64,000 nucleotides of DNA, from positions 186,001 through 250,000 of the forward strand of contig JAXLUJ010000006.1 in assembly GCA_046329575.1 (NCBI GenBank), written 5' to 3'. The position numbers and the translations under genes are program-made. The DNA is from UBA1941 sp046329575. Lineage in GTDB: Bacteria; Bacteroidota; Bacteroidia; Chitinophagales; LD1. Below are positions 1 to 7,546 of this stretch, one piece after another (the stretch's first letter is position 1; each line of letters begins with the position of its first letter). The notes below the pieces were generated by a model, which did not search any database, was not told the DNA's origin, and saw nothing but the letters and a program-made list of their open reading frames with translations.

Positions 1-138
1 GCTGCTCCGGCACCGGCTCCTGCAACACCAATGGTAACGCCAACTTCAGCTCCTGCTGAGAAAAAAGCAGAGCCTTCAAAACCAGTTGAAAAGAAAGGCA
101 CTAAACAAGCTTCTGAGAAAAAACCGGCAGGCAAATAA
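1..138 (+). CDS. C-terminal end of an Ala/Pro/Lys-rich protein (partial)
   Basis: The window opens inside a reading frame that stays open from base 1 to a TAA at 136-138. The 45 visible residues are almost only Ala, Pro, Lys, Thr, Ser and Glu, with runs such as APAPAPATP and EKKAEPSKPVEKK. This is a low-complexity, probably disordered tail, as found at the end of many Bacteroidota cell-envelope or nucleoid proteins. No domain is visible, so the function cannot be assigned. A good rho-independent terminator follows 24 bases after the stop, which supports this being the true end of a gene. Confidence 0.6.
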   Translation, partial: AAPAPAPATPMVTPTSAPAEKKAEPSKPVEKKGTKQASEKKPAGK

Positions 139-161
139 TTATCCGGTTTCATAACATTTCA

Positions 162-187
162 AACGGGTTCCCAACGGAACCCGTTTT
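162..187 (+). terminator. Rho-independent terminator
   Basis: AACGGGTTCC pairs with GGAACCCGTT across a short CAA-type loop and is followed by a T run. It sits between the stop of the partial gene at 138 and the rlmN start, so it should end the upstream transcript. Confidence 0.8.
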
Positions 188-207
188 TGTTTTCGTACTT
201 TTACAAA

Positions 208-1257
208 GTGGAAAAACGGACCGACATACGAAAACTGAATCGCGATCAATTAGCGGCGGCCTTTAAGGAACTGAACGAGCCAGCCTTCCGCGCCAGGCAA
301 GTGTACGACTGGCTTTGGAACAAATCGGCGCGCAGTTTCGATGAAATGACCAATCTGTCGAAATCGTTACGCGAAAAGCTGCAACAGCAATTTGATTTTT
401 ATGCGGTTGAAGAAAGTATTCTTCAGAAAAGCAAGGATGGCACGCTGAAGCTAGGCATGAAATTAAGCGACCACCGATTGGTGGAAGGTGTGATGATTCC
501 CGATGAAGACCGGAACACCGCCTGCGTTTCGTCGCAGGTAGGTTGTTCGCTGAGCTGCACCTTTTGCGCCACCGGCTTTTTGAAACGCGAACGCAATCTC
601 GATTTTGGTGAAATTTACGATCAGGTGGTTTTGCTCAACAACCGAGCAAAAGAAACCACAGGCCGCGGCCTTACCAATATTGTGTATATGGGCATGGGCG
701 AGCCTTTGCTGAATTACGACAATGTGATGCAAAGTATCAAACTGATTACGTCACCGGAAGGTTTGGGAATGGCGCAGAAACGGATTACGGTTTCTACTTC
801 GGGCATTTCCAGAGGTATTCGCCGCTTAGCCGATGAAGACATGAACTTTAATTTGGCACTGTCGTTACACGCGGCTACCAACGAGAAACGCAATGAGATT
901 ATGGACATCAACCGCAGCAATCCGCTGGAAGAAGTGATGGAAGCGCTGCTGTACTTTAATGAAAAGACCGGCAACAAAATCACGTTTGAATATATTTTGT
1001 TCGACCGGTTCAATGACCGTATTGATGATGCGGAGCATTTGGTGAAGCTGGTGAAAAAAGTACCGGCCTTTGTAAATCTTATTGAATACAACAATGTAGA
1101 AGGGGTTACGCTGAAACGCGCCAAACCTGAGCGGCGCGATGCCTTTTTAAGGCATTTGCACCTCAATGGCATTAGCGCTGCGGTGCGCCGAAGCCGCGGC
1201 AAAGACATTGATGCTGCATGTGGGCAGTTAGCGAATAAAGCCGGAGAAAAGAACTGA
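208..1257 (+). CDS. rlmN: 23S rRNA (adenine-2503-C2)/tRNA A37 methyltransferase RlmN
   Basis: This is a radical-SAM methyltransferase that methylates C2 of A2503 in 23S rRNA and, in some bacteria, A37 of certain tRNAs. The 4Fe-4S motif CxxxCxxC is visible as CSLSCTFC near residues 113-120. The conserved ACVSSQVGC precedes it, and the C-terminal DAACGQL carries the second catalytic Cys. YMGMGEPLLNYDNV and VSTSGI are family hallmarks. The frame is open from 187, but that would start inside the terminator. GTG at 208 (VEKRTDIRKL) gives about 349 residues, the usual length, and is chosen. It is monocistronic: terminator before, convergent gene after. Confidence 0.95.
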   Translation: MEKRTDIRKLNRDQLAAAFKELNEPAFRARQVYDWLWNKSARSFDEMTNLSKSLREKLQQQFDFYAVEESILQKSKDGTLKLGMKLSDHRLVEGVMIPDEDRNTACVSSQVGCSLSCTFCATGFLKRERNLDFGEIYDQVVLLNNRAKETTGRGLTNIVYMGMGEPLLNYDNVMQSIKLITSPEGLGMAQKRITVSTSGISRGIRRLADEDMNFNLALSLHAATNEKRNEIMDINRSNPLEEVMEALLYFNEKTGNKITFEYILFDRFNDRIDDAEHLVKLVKKVPAFVNLIEYNNVEGVTLKRAKPERRDAFLRHLHLNGISAAVRRSRGKDIDAACGQLANKAGEKN

Positions 1258-1276
1258 AAGTTGAAAGTTTATAGCT

Positions 1277-1422
1277 GAGTTGCGTGAGCGGGCGCAGTGA
1301 AAAGCCCGCAAGCGAGCGAGGAACGAGCGAGTGCGGACTTGTAACGAAGCACGCGACCCCGGGCAATTACTTTTAATTTGAATATTAGTTACGGCCAAAA
1401 GCCCGGGGGCACGCCATAAAAA
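1277..1422. repeat. GC-rich intergenic palindromic element
   Basis: This lies between the convergent rlmN and the ceramidase-like gene. It contains nested inverted repeats (GCGGGC with GCCCGC; CCCCGGGC with GCCCGGGGGC) around an AT-rich centre, and the alternating GCGAGCGAGGAACGAGCGAG. It is much richer in GC than its surroundings. Similar GC-rich elements with shared words occur near 11.9, 21.1, 24.3 and 59.3 kb. It may act as a two-way terminator here. No reading frame in it looks protein-like. Confidence 0.55.
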
Positions 1423-1458
1423 ATAAATTTCGCAAAATTGCTTTTAGAATAAGGCGGT

Positions 1459-2394
1459 TCACTTCTTTTCGATTTTCTTCTTAATCTTTAACCGAAGTTC
1501 ATCGTATTCTTCGTTATAGCGTTCGCTGCGCAGATACAGATAAAAAGAAAAAATGGAAAGTCCGTTGAACAAATGCCATAAACTGTGCGGACTGATCCAG
1601 GCATTGGGATCGCACATCAGTTTTTTGATGTCGAATTCGAAGAAAATACCGGCCAACAGAATACAACAAATGGTAGCCATCAGGTAATCTTTATTGGTTT
1701 GGCCCGGGTCGCGGCGTTCCAGATAGAATCCGAAGCCGATAATAAAGAAGATGATGCCGGCCACAATCAGATGTACCTGATGCATGGGAATTACAAAGGT
1801 GAGCAATATGTAGAGCGAACCAAATACGGAAATCATGATAATGCGTTCGTTCCAGTGTTTTACATTGGTAGGTTTACCCCGAAGCACCAGGGTAAGGCGA
1901 TGGGTGAGGTACATTAACGGAAATAGCGTGATGCTGTACACTGCCGAAAAATCCATTTTAGAAGCCGAGAGCGCCAGTGAGGAATGAAAGAACGAACTGC
2001 TGATGAACACATACAGCATAATGATGGAATACACAAAAGAATAGAAGTGATTTGCGGTAATGAGATTGTAGTTGCGGTTGCGCTTTTTATCTTCTAACCC
2101 TTTGCTGAACGAATAAATACAGAGCACCAGATAAATGAAGTTGGTGAAGGTGTTCATAGGCTGCCTGATCACCCGGTTCATATCGGTATATTCGCAAAAC
2201 CAATGGCCGATATTGGCTTCGGTGACCCAATTATCCCAAATGTGGCTGGGATAGAAGATATTGTTGATAATGGTTATCAGCGTTCCGAAAATGACGGTGG
2301 CTACGAATGAAATCAGAATCCGCTGGCGGTAAGCTTCCCAGAAATAGTGGCGGAGAAAGGCAAGGTGGCGACGCAAACGGTAGCGAACTGTCAT
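1459..2394 (-). CDS. CREST-superfamily (alkaline ceramidase-like) membrane protein
   Basis: This is a multi-pass membrane protein of about 311 residues. It shows three signatures of the alkaline ceramidase/CREST hydrolase superfamily in the right order: FCEYTD...RQPMNTFTNFIY (compare the eukaryotic WCE...EFxNTxSN start), then SSSFFHSSLALSASKMDFSA (Ser, FH and Asp of the zinc site), and near the C-terminus PHSLWHLF (two His). Seven hydrophobic segments can be counted. By family knowledge these are zinc-dependent amide hydrolases acting on ceramide-type lipids; a sphingolipid or related lipid substrate is plausible but inferred. The longer frame start at 2589 would run into the divergent lipoprotein gene, so ATG at 2394 (MTVRYRLRRH) is chosen. 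It is divergent from the DUF1573 gene with 79 bases between. Confidence 0.7.
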   Translation of the reverse strand: MTVRYRLRRHLAFLRHYFWEAYRQRILISFVATVIFGTLITIINNIFYPSHIWDNWVTEANIGHWFCEYTDMNRVIRQPMNTFTNFIYLVLCIYSFSKGLEDKKRNRNYNLITANHFYSFVYSIIMLYVFISSSFFHSSLALSASKMDFSAVYSITLFPLMYLTHRLTLVLRGKPTNVKHWNERIIMISVFGSLYILLTFVIPMHQVHLIVAGIIFFIIGFGFYLERRDPGQTNKDYLMATICCILLAGIFFEFDIKKLMCDPNAWISPHSLWHLFNGLSIFSFYLYLRSERYNEEYDELRLKIKKKIEKK

Positions 2395-2459
2395 GGCTGT
2401 AATTAGCAAGGTGAAAATAGCAGTAATAAAAATTAAGAAACAAGTTTCGGGCAGCTTGT

Positions 2460-2467
2460 TACATTTG
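2460..2467 (+). promoter_or_regulatory. Bacteroidota -7 box TACATTTG
   Basis: TACATTTG fits the Bacteroidota sigma-A consensus TAnnTTTG. It ends 7 bases before the ATG of the DUF1573 lipoprotein, so the transcript would be leaderless or nearly so. Confidence 0.5.
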
Positions 2468-2473
2468 CCGCCT

Positions 2474-2902
2474 ATGAAAAAACTTTTTGTGTTAGCGCTT
2501 CTGTGCGGAGTAATGCTCACAGCCTGCCGCAAAAAAGGCAATCCCAATGCCGGATTACCTGCTTCTATTTTAAAAGATACCACCACCATTCAGTTTGAGG
2601 AAACCGAATACAATTTCGATACCATCAAACAAGGTGAGAAGGTGACGCACATTTTTAAAGTAAAAAACACCGGCGAGCGCGACCTGATTATTGCCAATGC
2701 AGTAGGTTCGTGCGGCTGCACGGTTCCTGAATATCCTAAAGAACCGGTGGCCAAAGGCGCTACGGCCGAAATTAAAGTTACGTTCAATTCGGAAGGCAAA
2801 AGCGGCGAACAACACAAATCGGTAACGCTTCAGGTGAATACCGCACGCCATAACGAAATGATTTTCCTTAATGGTTTTGTAAACGCTCCAAAAGAAGACT
2901 AA
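2474..2902 (+). CDS. DUF1573 lipoprotein
   Basis: The 142-residue protein has a lipoprotein signal peptide (MKKLFVLALLCGVMLTAC, lipobox LTAC). It then has one DUF1573 Ig-like domain with the diagnostic IKQGEKVTHIFKVKNTG and GSCGCTVPEYPKEPVAKG blocks and the closing GFVN. DUF1573 proteins are abundant in Bacteroidota envelopes; their biochemical role is not known. The start at 2474 is fixed by the signal peptide. Its stop codon shares one base with the start of yajC, so the two are translationally coupled. Confidence 0.85.
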   Translation: MKKLFVLALLCGVMLTACRKKGNPNAGLPASILKDTTTIQFEETEYNFDTIKQGEKVTHIFKVKNTGERDLIIANAVGSCGCTVPEYPKEPVAKGATAEIKVTFNSEGKSGEQHKSVTLQVNTARHNEMIFLNGFVNAPKED

Positions 2903-3174
2903 TGGATCCAAAAATGAATTTTCTGTTTATCGGCGGCATGTTGGCCGTGATGTATTTCTTTTTCATTCGCCCGCAAAGCCAAAAGGTGAAAAAGGAAAAA
3001 GAGTTTGTAGATGCCTTAAAAAAAGGCGATAAAGTAGTGACCACGGCCGGAATCCATGGCACAGTTGAGCGCGTGGAAGACGACGCGATTATTCTGGAAA
3101 TTGCCAAGGATGTAAAAATCAAAGTGGCCAAAGCGGGCATCTCGGGCGAAATGAGCCAGACAAGCGCAAAGTGA
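2902..3174 (+). CDS. yajC: Preprotein translocase subunit YajC
   Basis: At 90 residues this has the YajC layout: one N-terminal transmembrane helix (FLFIGGMLAVMYFFFIRP), the conserved RPQSQKVKKEKEF turn, then a small soluble domain with LKKGDKVVTTAGIHGTVERVEDDAI. YajC is an accessory of the SecDF-YajC complex that assists Sec export and membrane insertion. The start overlaps the upstream stop (TAATG). Confidence 0.93.
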   Translation: MDPKMNFLFIGGMLAVMYFFFIRPQSQKVKKEKEFVDALKKGDKVVTTAGIHGTVERVEDDAIILEIAKDVKIKVAKAGISGEMSQTSAK

Positions 3175-3290
3175 AAAGTTATAAGTTCTGAGTTCTAAGT
3201 TCTGAGTTCTGAGTAAAAATGGAGCGTTCAAACTCCGTGACCCAATTACCCTTAATTTTAAACTTATAACTTGTAACTTAAAATTACCTG
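3175..3290. repeat. AAGTTATAAGTT-type micro-repeat array with inverted arms
   Basis: The left arm repeats AAGTTCTGAGTTCTAAGTTC-like words after AAGTTATAAG. The right arm carries the complement, AAACTTATAACTTGTAACTT. Together they can fold into a long imperfect hairpin between yajC and rarA. No coding potential is seen. Confidence 0.6.
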
Positions 3291-3293
3291 CGC

Positions 3294-4556
3294 ATGATTC
3301 CATTGCCGGAGCGGCTGCGGCCGAAGCGTTTTGAAGATTTTGTTGGGCAGCAACATTTGTTGGGCGAAGGCAAAGTGCTTCGAAAACTGATTGAATCGCA
3401 GGCCATTCCTTCCATGATTTTTTGGGGGCCTCCGGGGGTGGGCAAAACTTCTATTGCTCGTTTTATTGCCGAAAAAGCTACGCTTCCTTTTTATGCGCTT
3501 AGCGCCATTGATGCCGGCGTGAAAGAAGTGCGCGCCGTGATCGAAAAGGCCACGCAGCAAGGTCAGGCCATTCTGTTTATTGATGAAATTCATCGTTTCA
3601 ACAAGGCGCAACAAGATGCATTGTTAGGCGCTGTGGAACGCGGCACCATCATCCTGATTGGCGCCACTACCGAAAACCCGTCATTCGAAGTGATCTCAGC
3701 GCTGTTGTCGCGCTGCCAGGTGTACATTTTAAAATCACTGGAACGCAGTGAGCTGGAACAATTGGTGCATAGTGCGTTGCAAAAAGACGAATGGCTACGT
3801 ACGAAAAATGTGACTATTGAAGAAACAGAAGCCTTGCTGCGCTATAGCGGCGGCGATGCGCGGAAGTTGCTGAATGTACTGGAATTGGTAGTGAAATCGT
3901 TTGACGAAAATCAACAACCTAAAAACATCACCAATGCTTTTGTGGAATCGGCCATTCAACAAAAAATGGCGATTTACGATAAAAGCGGAGAACAGCACTA
4001 CGACATCATTTCAGCCTTTATCAAATCCATTCGGGGCAGTGATCCCAATGCGGCTTTGTATTATTTAGCCCGAATGATTGAAGGCGGTGAAGACCCGAAG
4101 TTTATTGCGCGGCGTTTACTGATTCTAAGCAGTGAGGATATCGGCAATGCCAATCCGAATGCGCTGCTGCTGGCCAATGCCTGTTTTCAGGCGGTAACTA
4201 CCATTGGCTATCCCGAATGCCAGCTCACCCTTTCACAAACTGTAATTTATTTAGCTACGTCTCCGAAAAGCAACAGCGCCACCACAGCCATTGGCGAAGC
4301 CCGCGCTAAGGTGCGCGAAACCGGCGATTTGCCTGTTCCGCTGCATTTGCGCAATGCACCAACCAAACTGATGAAACAATTGAACTATGGGAAAGATTAT
4401 CAGTATGCGCACAGCCATGAAGGCAATTTCATAGCCGATGAGTTTTTACCCGAAAAAATAAGCGCCACCAAATTTTATGAACCGGGCAACAACGCCCGCG
4501 AAAATGAAACCCGCAAACAGTTACGCCAGTGGTGGAAGGAGAAGTACGGATATTGA
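3294..4556 (+). CDS. rarA: Replication-associated recombination ATPase RarA (MgsA)
   Basis: This is a AAA+ ATPase of the clamp-loader clade that works at stalled replication forks. Walker A is GPPGVGKT (residues 45-52), Walker B is LFIDEIHRF (near 100), and sensor 1 is LIGATTENPSF. The C-terminal part carries the tetramerisation region with SSEDIGNANPNAL, typical of RarA/WRNIP1. The length of 420 residues is normal for the family. The start ATG follows the micro-repeat array directly. Confidence 0.95.
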   Translation: MIPLPERLRPKRFEDFVGQQHLLGEGKVLRKLIESQAIPSMIFWGPPGVGKTSIARFIAEKATLPFYALSAIDAGVKEVRAVIEKATQQGQAILFIDEIHRFNKAQQDALLGAVERGTIILIGATTENPSFEVISALLSRCQVYILKSLERSELEQLVHSALQKDEWLRTKNVTIEETEALLRYSGGDARKLLNVLELVVKSFDENQQPKNITNAFVESAIQQKMAIYDKSGEQHYDIISAFIKSIRGSDPNAALYYLARMIEGGEDPKFIARRLLILSSEDIGNANPNALLLANACFQAVTTIGYPECQLTLSQTVIYLATSPKSNSATTAIGEARAKVRETGDLPVPLHLRNAPTKLMKQLNYGKDYQYAHSHEGNFIADEFLPEKISATKFYEPGNNARENETRKQLRQWWKEKYGY

Positions 4557-4625
4557 AAGGGGAAAGTTGAAAGTTTCAAGTGAAAAATTTTAAGTGGAAA
4601 GAGAAAGTTGGAAGTCTTTCATGTT
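4557..4625. repeat. GAAAGTTGAAAGTT-type micro-repeat
   Basis: Purine-rich words (GGGGAAAGTTGAAAGTTTC, AAAGAGAAAGTTGGAAGTC) follow the rarA stop. They are of the same style as the arrays near 3.2, 21.0 and 24.4 kb. The rest of the gap to 4728 shows nothing recognisable. Confidence 0.45.
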
Positions 4626-4728
4626 TTTAAGACGCAAGAAATAGAAATCGAAACCCAAATGTCGAAAACAATATTTCAGCTTAGGAAAAGCGAGTTTAGG
4701 TAAAACAAAAAAACTAATAATTGCTTTC

Positions 4729-4956
4729 CTAATTTACCTTCACCAAATCACTAAGAGATAAGTCAAGAGCGTCTGCGATTTTTTTTAGAGAACAAATAGA
4801 GACATTTAATTCACCACGTTCAATCCGGCCAATTTGTTCAGCGTGATTATTAATTCTCACGGCTAAGTCCAACTGAGTATATCCTTTTGAAAGACGAACG
4901 GAGCGAATTCTTCTACCTAGTAGTTCTAAAAAGCCATCATCTTTTACCGATTGCAC
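4729..4956 (-). CDS. XRE-family helix-turn-helix regulator
   Basis: This is a small single-domain DNA-binding protein. FLELLGRRIRSVRLSKGYTQLDLAVRINNHAEQIGRIERGELNVSICSLKKIADALDLSLSDLVKV matches the five-helix XRE/Cro fold. The start is uncertain: the frame is open from a TTG at 4989, inside the palindrome, but GTG at 4956 gives a normal 75-residue regulator and is preferred. The 28-bp palindrome directly upstream is a likely autoregulatory operator. The region is more AT-rich than the surrounding housekeeping genes and looks like a small acquired island. Confidence 0.75.
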   Translation of the reverse strand: MQSVKDDGFLELLGRRIRSVRLSKGYTQLDLAVRINNHAEQIGRIERGELNVSICSLKKIADALDLSLSDLVKVN

Positions 4957-4984
4957 TCCACAACAATGGGTCCCTAAGCCAAGA

Positions 4985-5012
4985 AACAATAGAACATATA
5001 TGTTCTATTGTT
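4985..5012. promoter_or_regulatory. Perfect 28-bp palindrome, probable XRE operator
   Basis: AACAATAGAACATA is followed at once by its exact reverse complement TATGTTCTATTGTT, with no spacer. It lies immediately upstream of the XRE gene on one side, and 13 bases before a TATCTTCG box (5025-5032) pointing the other way to the secreted-protein genes. A dimeric HTH protein binding here could repress both directions. The binding itself is inferred. Confidence 0.7.
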
Positions 5013-5158
5013 AAATAATTCTCTTATCTTCGAAAAAATCTTCGCCTATGGTATGACAAACGAAAATTCTGTCCTTTGATTTGCGGACAAAAATTAAAGC
5101 AAATCGAGCGTTCGCCGAAAAGCTATATAGAGTAGGTGTCAACTAACCAAAAATCAAA

Positions 5159-5614
5159 ATGAAAAAACTAATTTTAATTTGTTCGTTATCTATTGCATCC
5201 GTAAATTTTTGTAGTGCACTCGCATATGTCTGCTATTCTACTTCATGGGGGCCAAACTGTTTTGGATCAAATGGTAACTGTGACTATTTCTATAGCCATG
5301 GATGTAATACAAACTGCACGTGCACACAACTTTTACAATATCAACCAATTTGGAATAGAACAGATTTCACTTTCGGTTCAGAAAAGGAAAACTCTGTTTC
5401 CATAAAAAATTCTGAAGGAAAAATTATTGCCAATTTAGAACTCAATGACATTCCGGAAGGATCAGTTTTCCGTATAGATTATATCGAAAGTCTTAATATT
5501 ATGTGCTTCCGCTTTTACAACGGTGTTTTGCTTTCAAAAATTTCGGATATAAAAAATGCTAGTCCGTGTGAATTCGATGAGGCTTTGGTTAAAGAGATTA
5601 AAATATCTATTTAA
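5159..5614 (+). CDS. Cys-rich secreted protein of unknown function
   Basis: The 151-residue protein begins with a clear signal peptide (MKKLILICSLSIASVNFCSALA). The mature N-terminus has six closely spaced Cys between residues 25 and 56, including GCNTNCTCTQ, which suggests disulphide bonds in the periplasm or outside. A beta-rich remainder follows (SVSIKNSEGKIIANLELNDIP), with one more Cys at each of MCF and PCE. I do not recognise the family. The downstream gene starts inside it, so the two are probably one operon. It may be controlled from the palindrome region upstream. Confidence 0.6.
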   Translation: MKKLILICSLSIASVNFCSALAYVCYSTSWGPNCFGSNGNCDYFYSHGCNTNCTCTQLLQYQPIWNRTDFTFGSEKENSVSIKNSEGKIIANLELNDIPEGSVFRIDYIESLNIMCFRFYNGVLLSKISDIKNASPCEFDEALVKEIKISI

Positions 5615-6428
5615 CTTTCTAATAATAAAACAAGGAGGAATCATTTGGGTCTTCCTTGTTTTATCAACAAAACTGATAGCCCAAAGCAATCTGGTTCAGA
5701 ACGGAGATTTCGAAAGTCTATTGAAAATCCCCGCAATTAATCTCTCGAACGGACCGCAGAGCGGGGCGGTTATAATTGAAGATTCATCGGTAGGATGGCA
5801 GGTTTCAAATCGTGAATTGGTTCCGGTAATATCTGATTTCTGGAATTTTTCTGACATGAATAACCGTGTTTGTTGCAATGCTTTTTACAGTGATTCCAAT
5901 ATTGCATATAGTGGCAAGGTGTTTTCCTATTGCTATCTCATCAATATGATTTCAGAAAAAGAAGGTTCAGCAGTTTTGCTGATCGGAACTCTTGCTCAGC
6001 CTTTGCAATCAGGCAAACTGTATCGCCTCTCATTTAAGGCAAAATACTTTTCCGGGACGGTTACAAGCGACAGCATCGCCGTTGGCTTAACAAAAAAACC
6101 ACCAATTCAAGAAGTGAACTACACTTCAAGAAATGATCGCTTGCTTTCAAATGCTGCATCATGGTCAAATACTCGTTTGCCTATGAGGAGAGAAATTGAT
6201 GACTACCAATTGCTCACCTTTGAATTTAAAGCGAAAGGCAGTGAAAAGTATATCGCCTTAGGCGCTGACGGAAATTTCAAATTCAAGAAATTAAAAAAAC
6301 CATTTGGCAAATTCCGAAACGACAATCACCTACCCTTTTTGATGATAGCGATAGACGATGTACGTGTTGAACCCATAGAACCTGAAAAAAATGGTTTAGG
6401 TAAAACCATAATCAGAAGTGCGGAATAA
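5577..6428 (+). CDS. Secreted protein with NGDFE-type N-terminal beta-sandwich
   Basis: A long N-terminal signal region (MRLWLKRLKYLFNFLI... then IIWVFLVLSTKLIAQ) leads into SNLVQNGDFES. This is the usual opening of Bacteroidota exported proteins with a galactose-binding-like (CBM-type) beta-sandwich. The rest (YRLSFKAKYFSGTVTSDSIAVGLTKKP and LLTFEFKAKGSEKYIALGADG) fits one such jelly-roll domain ending in MIAIDDVRVEPI. No catalytic domain is seen. Starts at 5556 and 5577 both overlap the upstream gene; 5577 gives the better signal peptide. A strong AAGGAGG at 5632-5638, unusual in this phylum, precedes in-frame ATC/ATT codons, so a later non-canonical start cannot be excluded. Confidence 0.55.
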   Translation: MRLWLKRLKYLFNFLIIKQGGIIWVFLVLSTKLIAQSNLVQNGDFESLLKIPAINLSNGPQSGAVIIEDSSVGWQVSNRELVPVISDFWNFSDMNNRVCCNAFYSDSNIAYSGKVFSYCYLINMISEKEGSAVLLIGTLAQPLQSGKLYRLSFKAKYFSGTVTSDSIAVGLTKKPPIQEVNYTSRNDRLLSNAASWSNTRLPMRREIDDYQLLTFEFKAKGSEKYIALGADGNFKFKKLKKPFGKFRNDNHLPFLMIAIDDVRVEPIEPEKNGLGKTIIRSAE

Positions 6429-6567
6429 ACTATCTGAGATGTCTTGAATCTTACAGCAACTGCCCTTAGTTTCTCCATCAGAATCGATGAAACTAGTTTT
6501 AACTTCAGCGTAGATTACAAACACCAAGCTAAATCAATTTTTCACTGTCCACTTAAAATTTAAAACT

Positions 6568-7470
6568 CTAAAACAGTCCGAAAAGCTCCGTATTCACGCG
6601 GTGGATTACATCTGACAGCGCGTTTTCATCTTCGGCAAAGTTGGTTTGATCAACATCAATAATCAATAACCTGCCGGTGTAGGAACTAATCCATTTTTCG
6701 TAGAATTCGTTCAGTCTTTTCAAATAATCTAAACGAAGATTATCTTCATACTCGCGGCCACGCTTCTGAATTTGATTCACTAAAGTGGGTACCGATGCAC
6801 GCAAATAGATTAACAAATCTGGCGGACGAATCAGCGAACCAATAGTTTCAAACAAACGCGTATAATTTTCAAAATCGCGAGTGCTCATCAACCCCATGCT
6901 GTGCAGGTTGGGGGCAAAAATGCAAGCATCTTCATGAATGGTGCGATCCTGAATCACTACTTCTTCGCCTTTCTGGATTTCGATGATTTGACGGAATCGC
7001 GAATTGAGGAAGAACACCTGAAGGTTGAACGACCATCGCGGCATATCTTCATAAAAATCGTTCAGATAGGGATTGTTTTCTACATCCTCATAATGAGGTA
7101 ACCAACCGAAATGTTTGGCCAGCAAACGCGTGAGCGTACTTTTGCCGGCACCAATGTTTCCGGCTATGGCAATATGCCTGATCTTATCTTTCGGTATTCT
7201 TGGTACGCCTTTATTTGCGACACTTTTCTCCACTTCCGCCACCGGTTTTTTGGCAGCCGGAATTTTCACTTTTGCGGCAGCCTTGGGAGCAGGTTTCGCA
7301 GCCGGTTTTGGAGCAGGTTTCGCAACTGCTTTGGCCTTCACTGCCTTTTTTGCAGGCGCTGCGGCTTTCTTCAAAGCCTTCTTCGCCGGCTTTTTGGCAA
7401 CTGATTTAGGGGCTGTTTTTTTCTTCACTGGCATACCGAGGGATTTGGGAAGCATTGCTGCTCCATTCAT
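6568..7470 (-). CDS. Deoxynucleoside kinase with histone-H1-like N-terminal tail
   Basis: Residues from about 95 on form a deoxynucleoside kinase of the dCK/dGK/TK2 family. The P-loop is GNIGAGKS (104-111), QDRTIHED (174-181) is the ERS/DRS-type catalytic and substrate motif, and LLIYLRASVPTLVNQIQKRGREYE is the LID region. These enzymes phosphorylate deoxyribonucleosides from salvage in the cytoplasm. The first 90 residues are unusual: almost pure Lys, Ala and Pro (KKAAAPAKKAVKAKAVAKPA), like bacterial histone-H1 or AlgP tails. The ATG at 7470 is used; M13 (7434) is also possible and would keep the whole tail. It is divergent from gcvP. Confidence 0.85.
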   Translation of the reverse strand: MNGAAMLPKSLGMPVKKKTAPKSVAKKPAKKALKKAAAPAKKAVKAKAVAKPAPKPAAKPAPKAAAKVKIPAAKKPVAEVEKSVANKGVPRIPKDKIRHIAIAGNIGAGKSTLTRLLAKHFGWLPHYEDVENNPYLNDFYEDMPRWSFNLQVFFLNSRFRQIIEIQKGEEVVIQDRTIHEDACIFAPNLHSMGLMSTRDFENYTRLFETIGSLIRPPDLLIYLRASVPTLVNQIQKRGREYEDNLRLDYLKRLNEFYEKWISSYTGRLLIIDVDQTNFAEDENALSDVIHRVNTELFGLF

Positions 7471-7514
7471 AATTAGGTGCGCCGAAAATAGAAAAATTCT
7501 TCTCCAGTATTTGC

Positions 7515-7522
7515 TATTTTTG
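7515..7522 (+). promoter_or_regulatory. -7 box TATTTTTG before gcvP
   Basis: This is an exact TAnnTTTG match 24 bases upstream of the gcvP ATG, in the 76-base space between the divergent kinase gene and gcvP. Confidence 0.5.
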
Positions 7523-7546
7523 CGGCCTAAAATTCTACGGCTTTCT

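Noticed and set aside
5095..5112. Possible short tRNA or riboswitch upstream of the secreted-protein pair
   Set aside because: Only weak local pairing (GTCC with GGAC at 5072-5087) is present; no cloverleaf or known aptamer features.
7115..7546. Upstream extension of the gcvP frame by 144 residues
   Set aside because: The extension is antisense to the Lys/Ala/Pro tail of the kinase gene. The GcvP family start and a promoter box are both near 7547.
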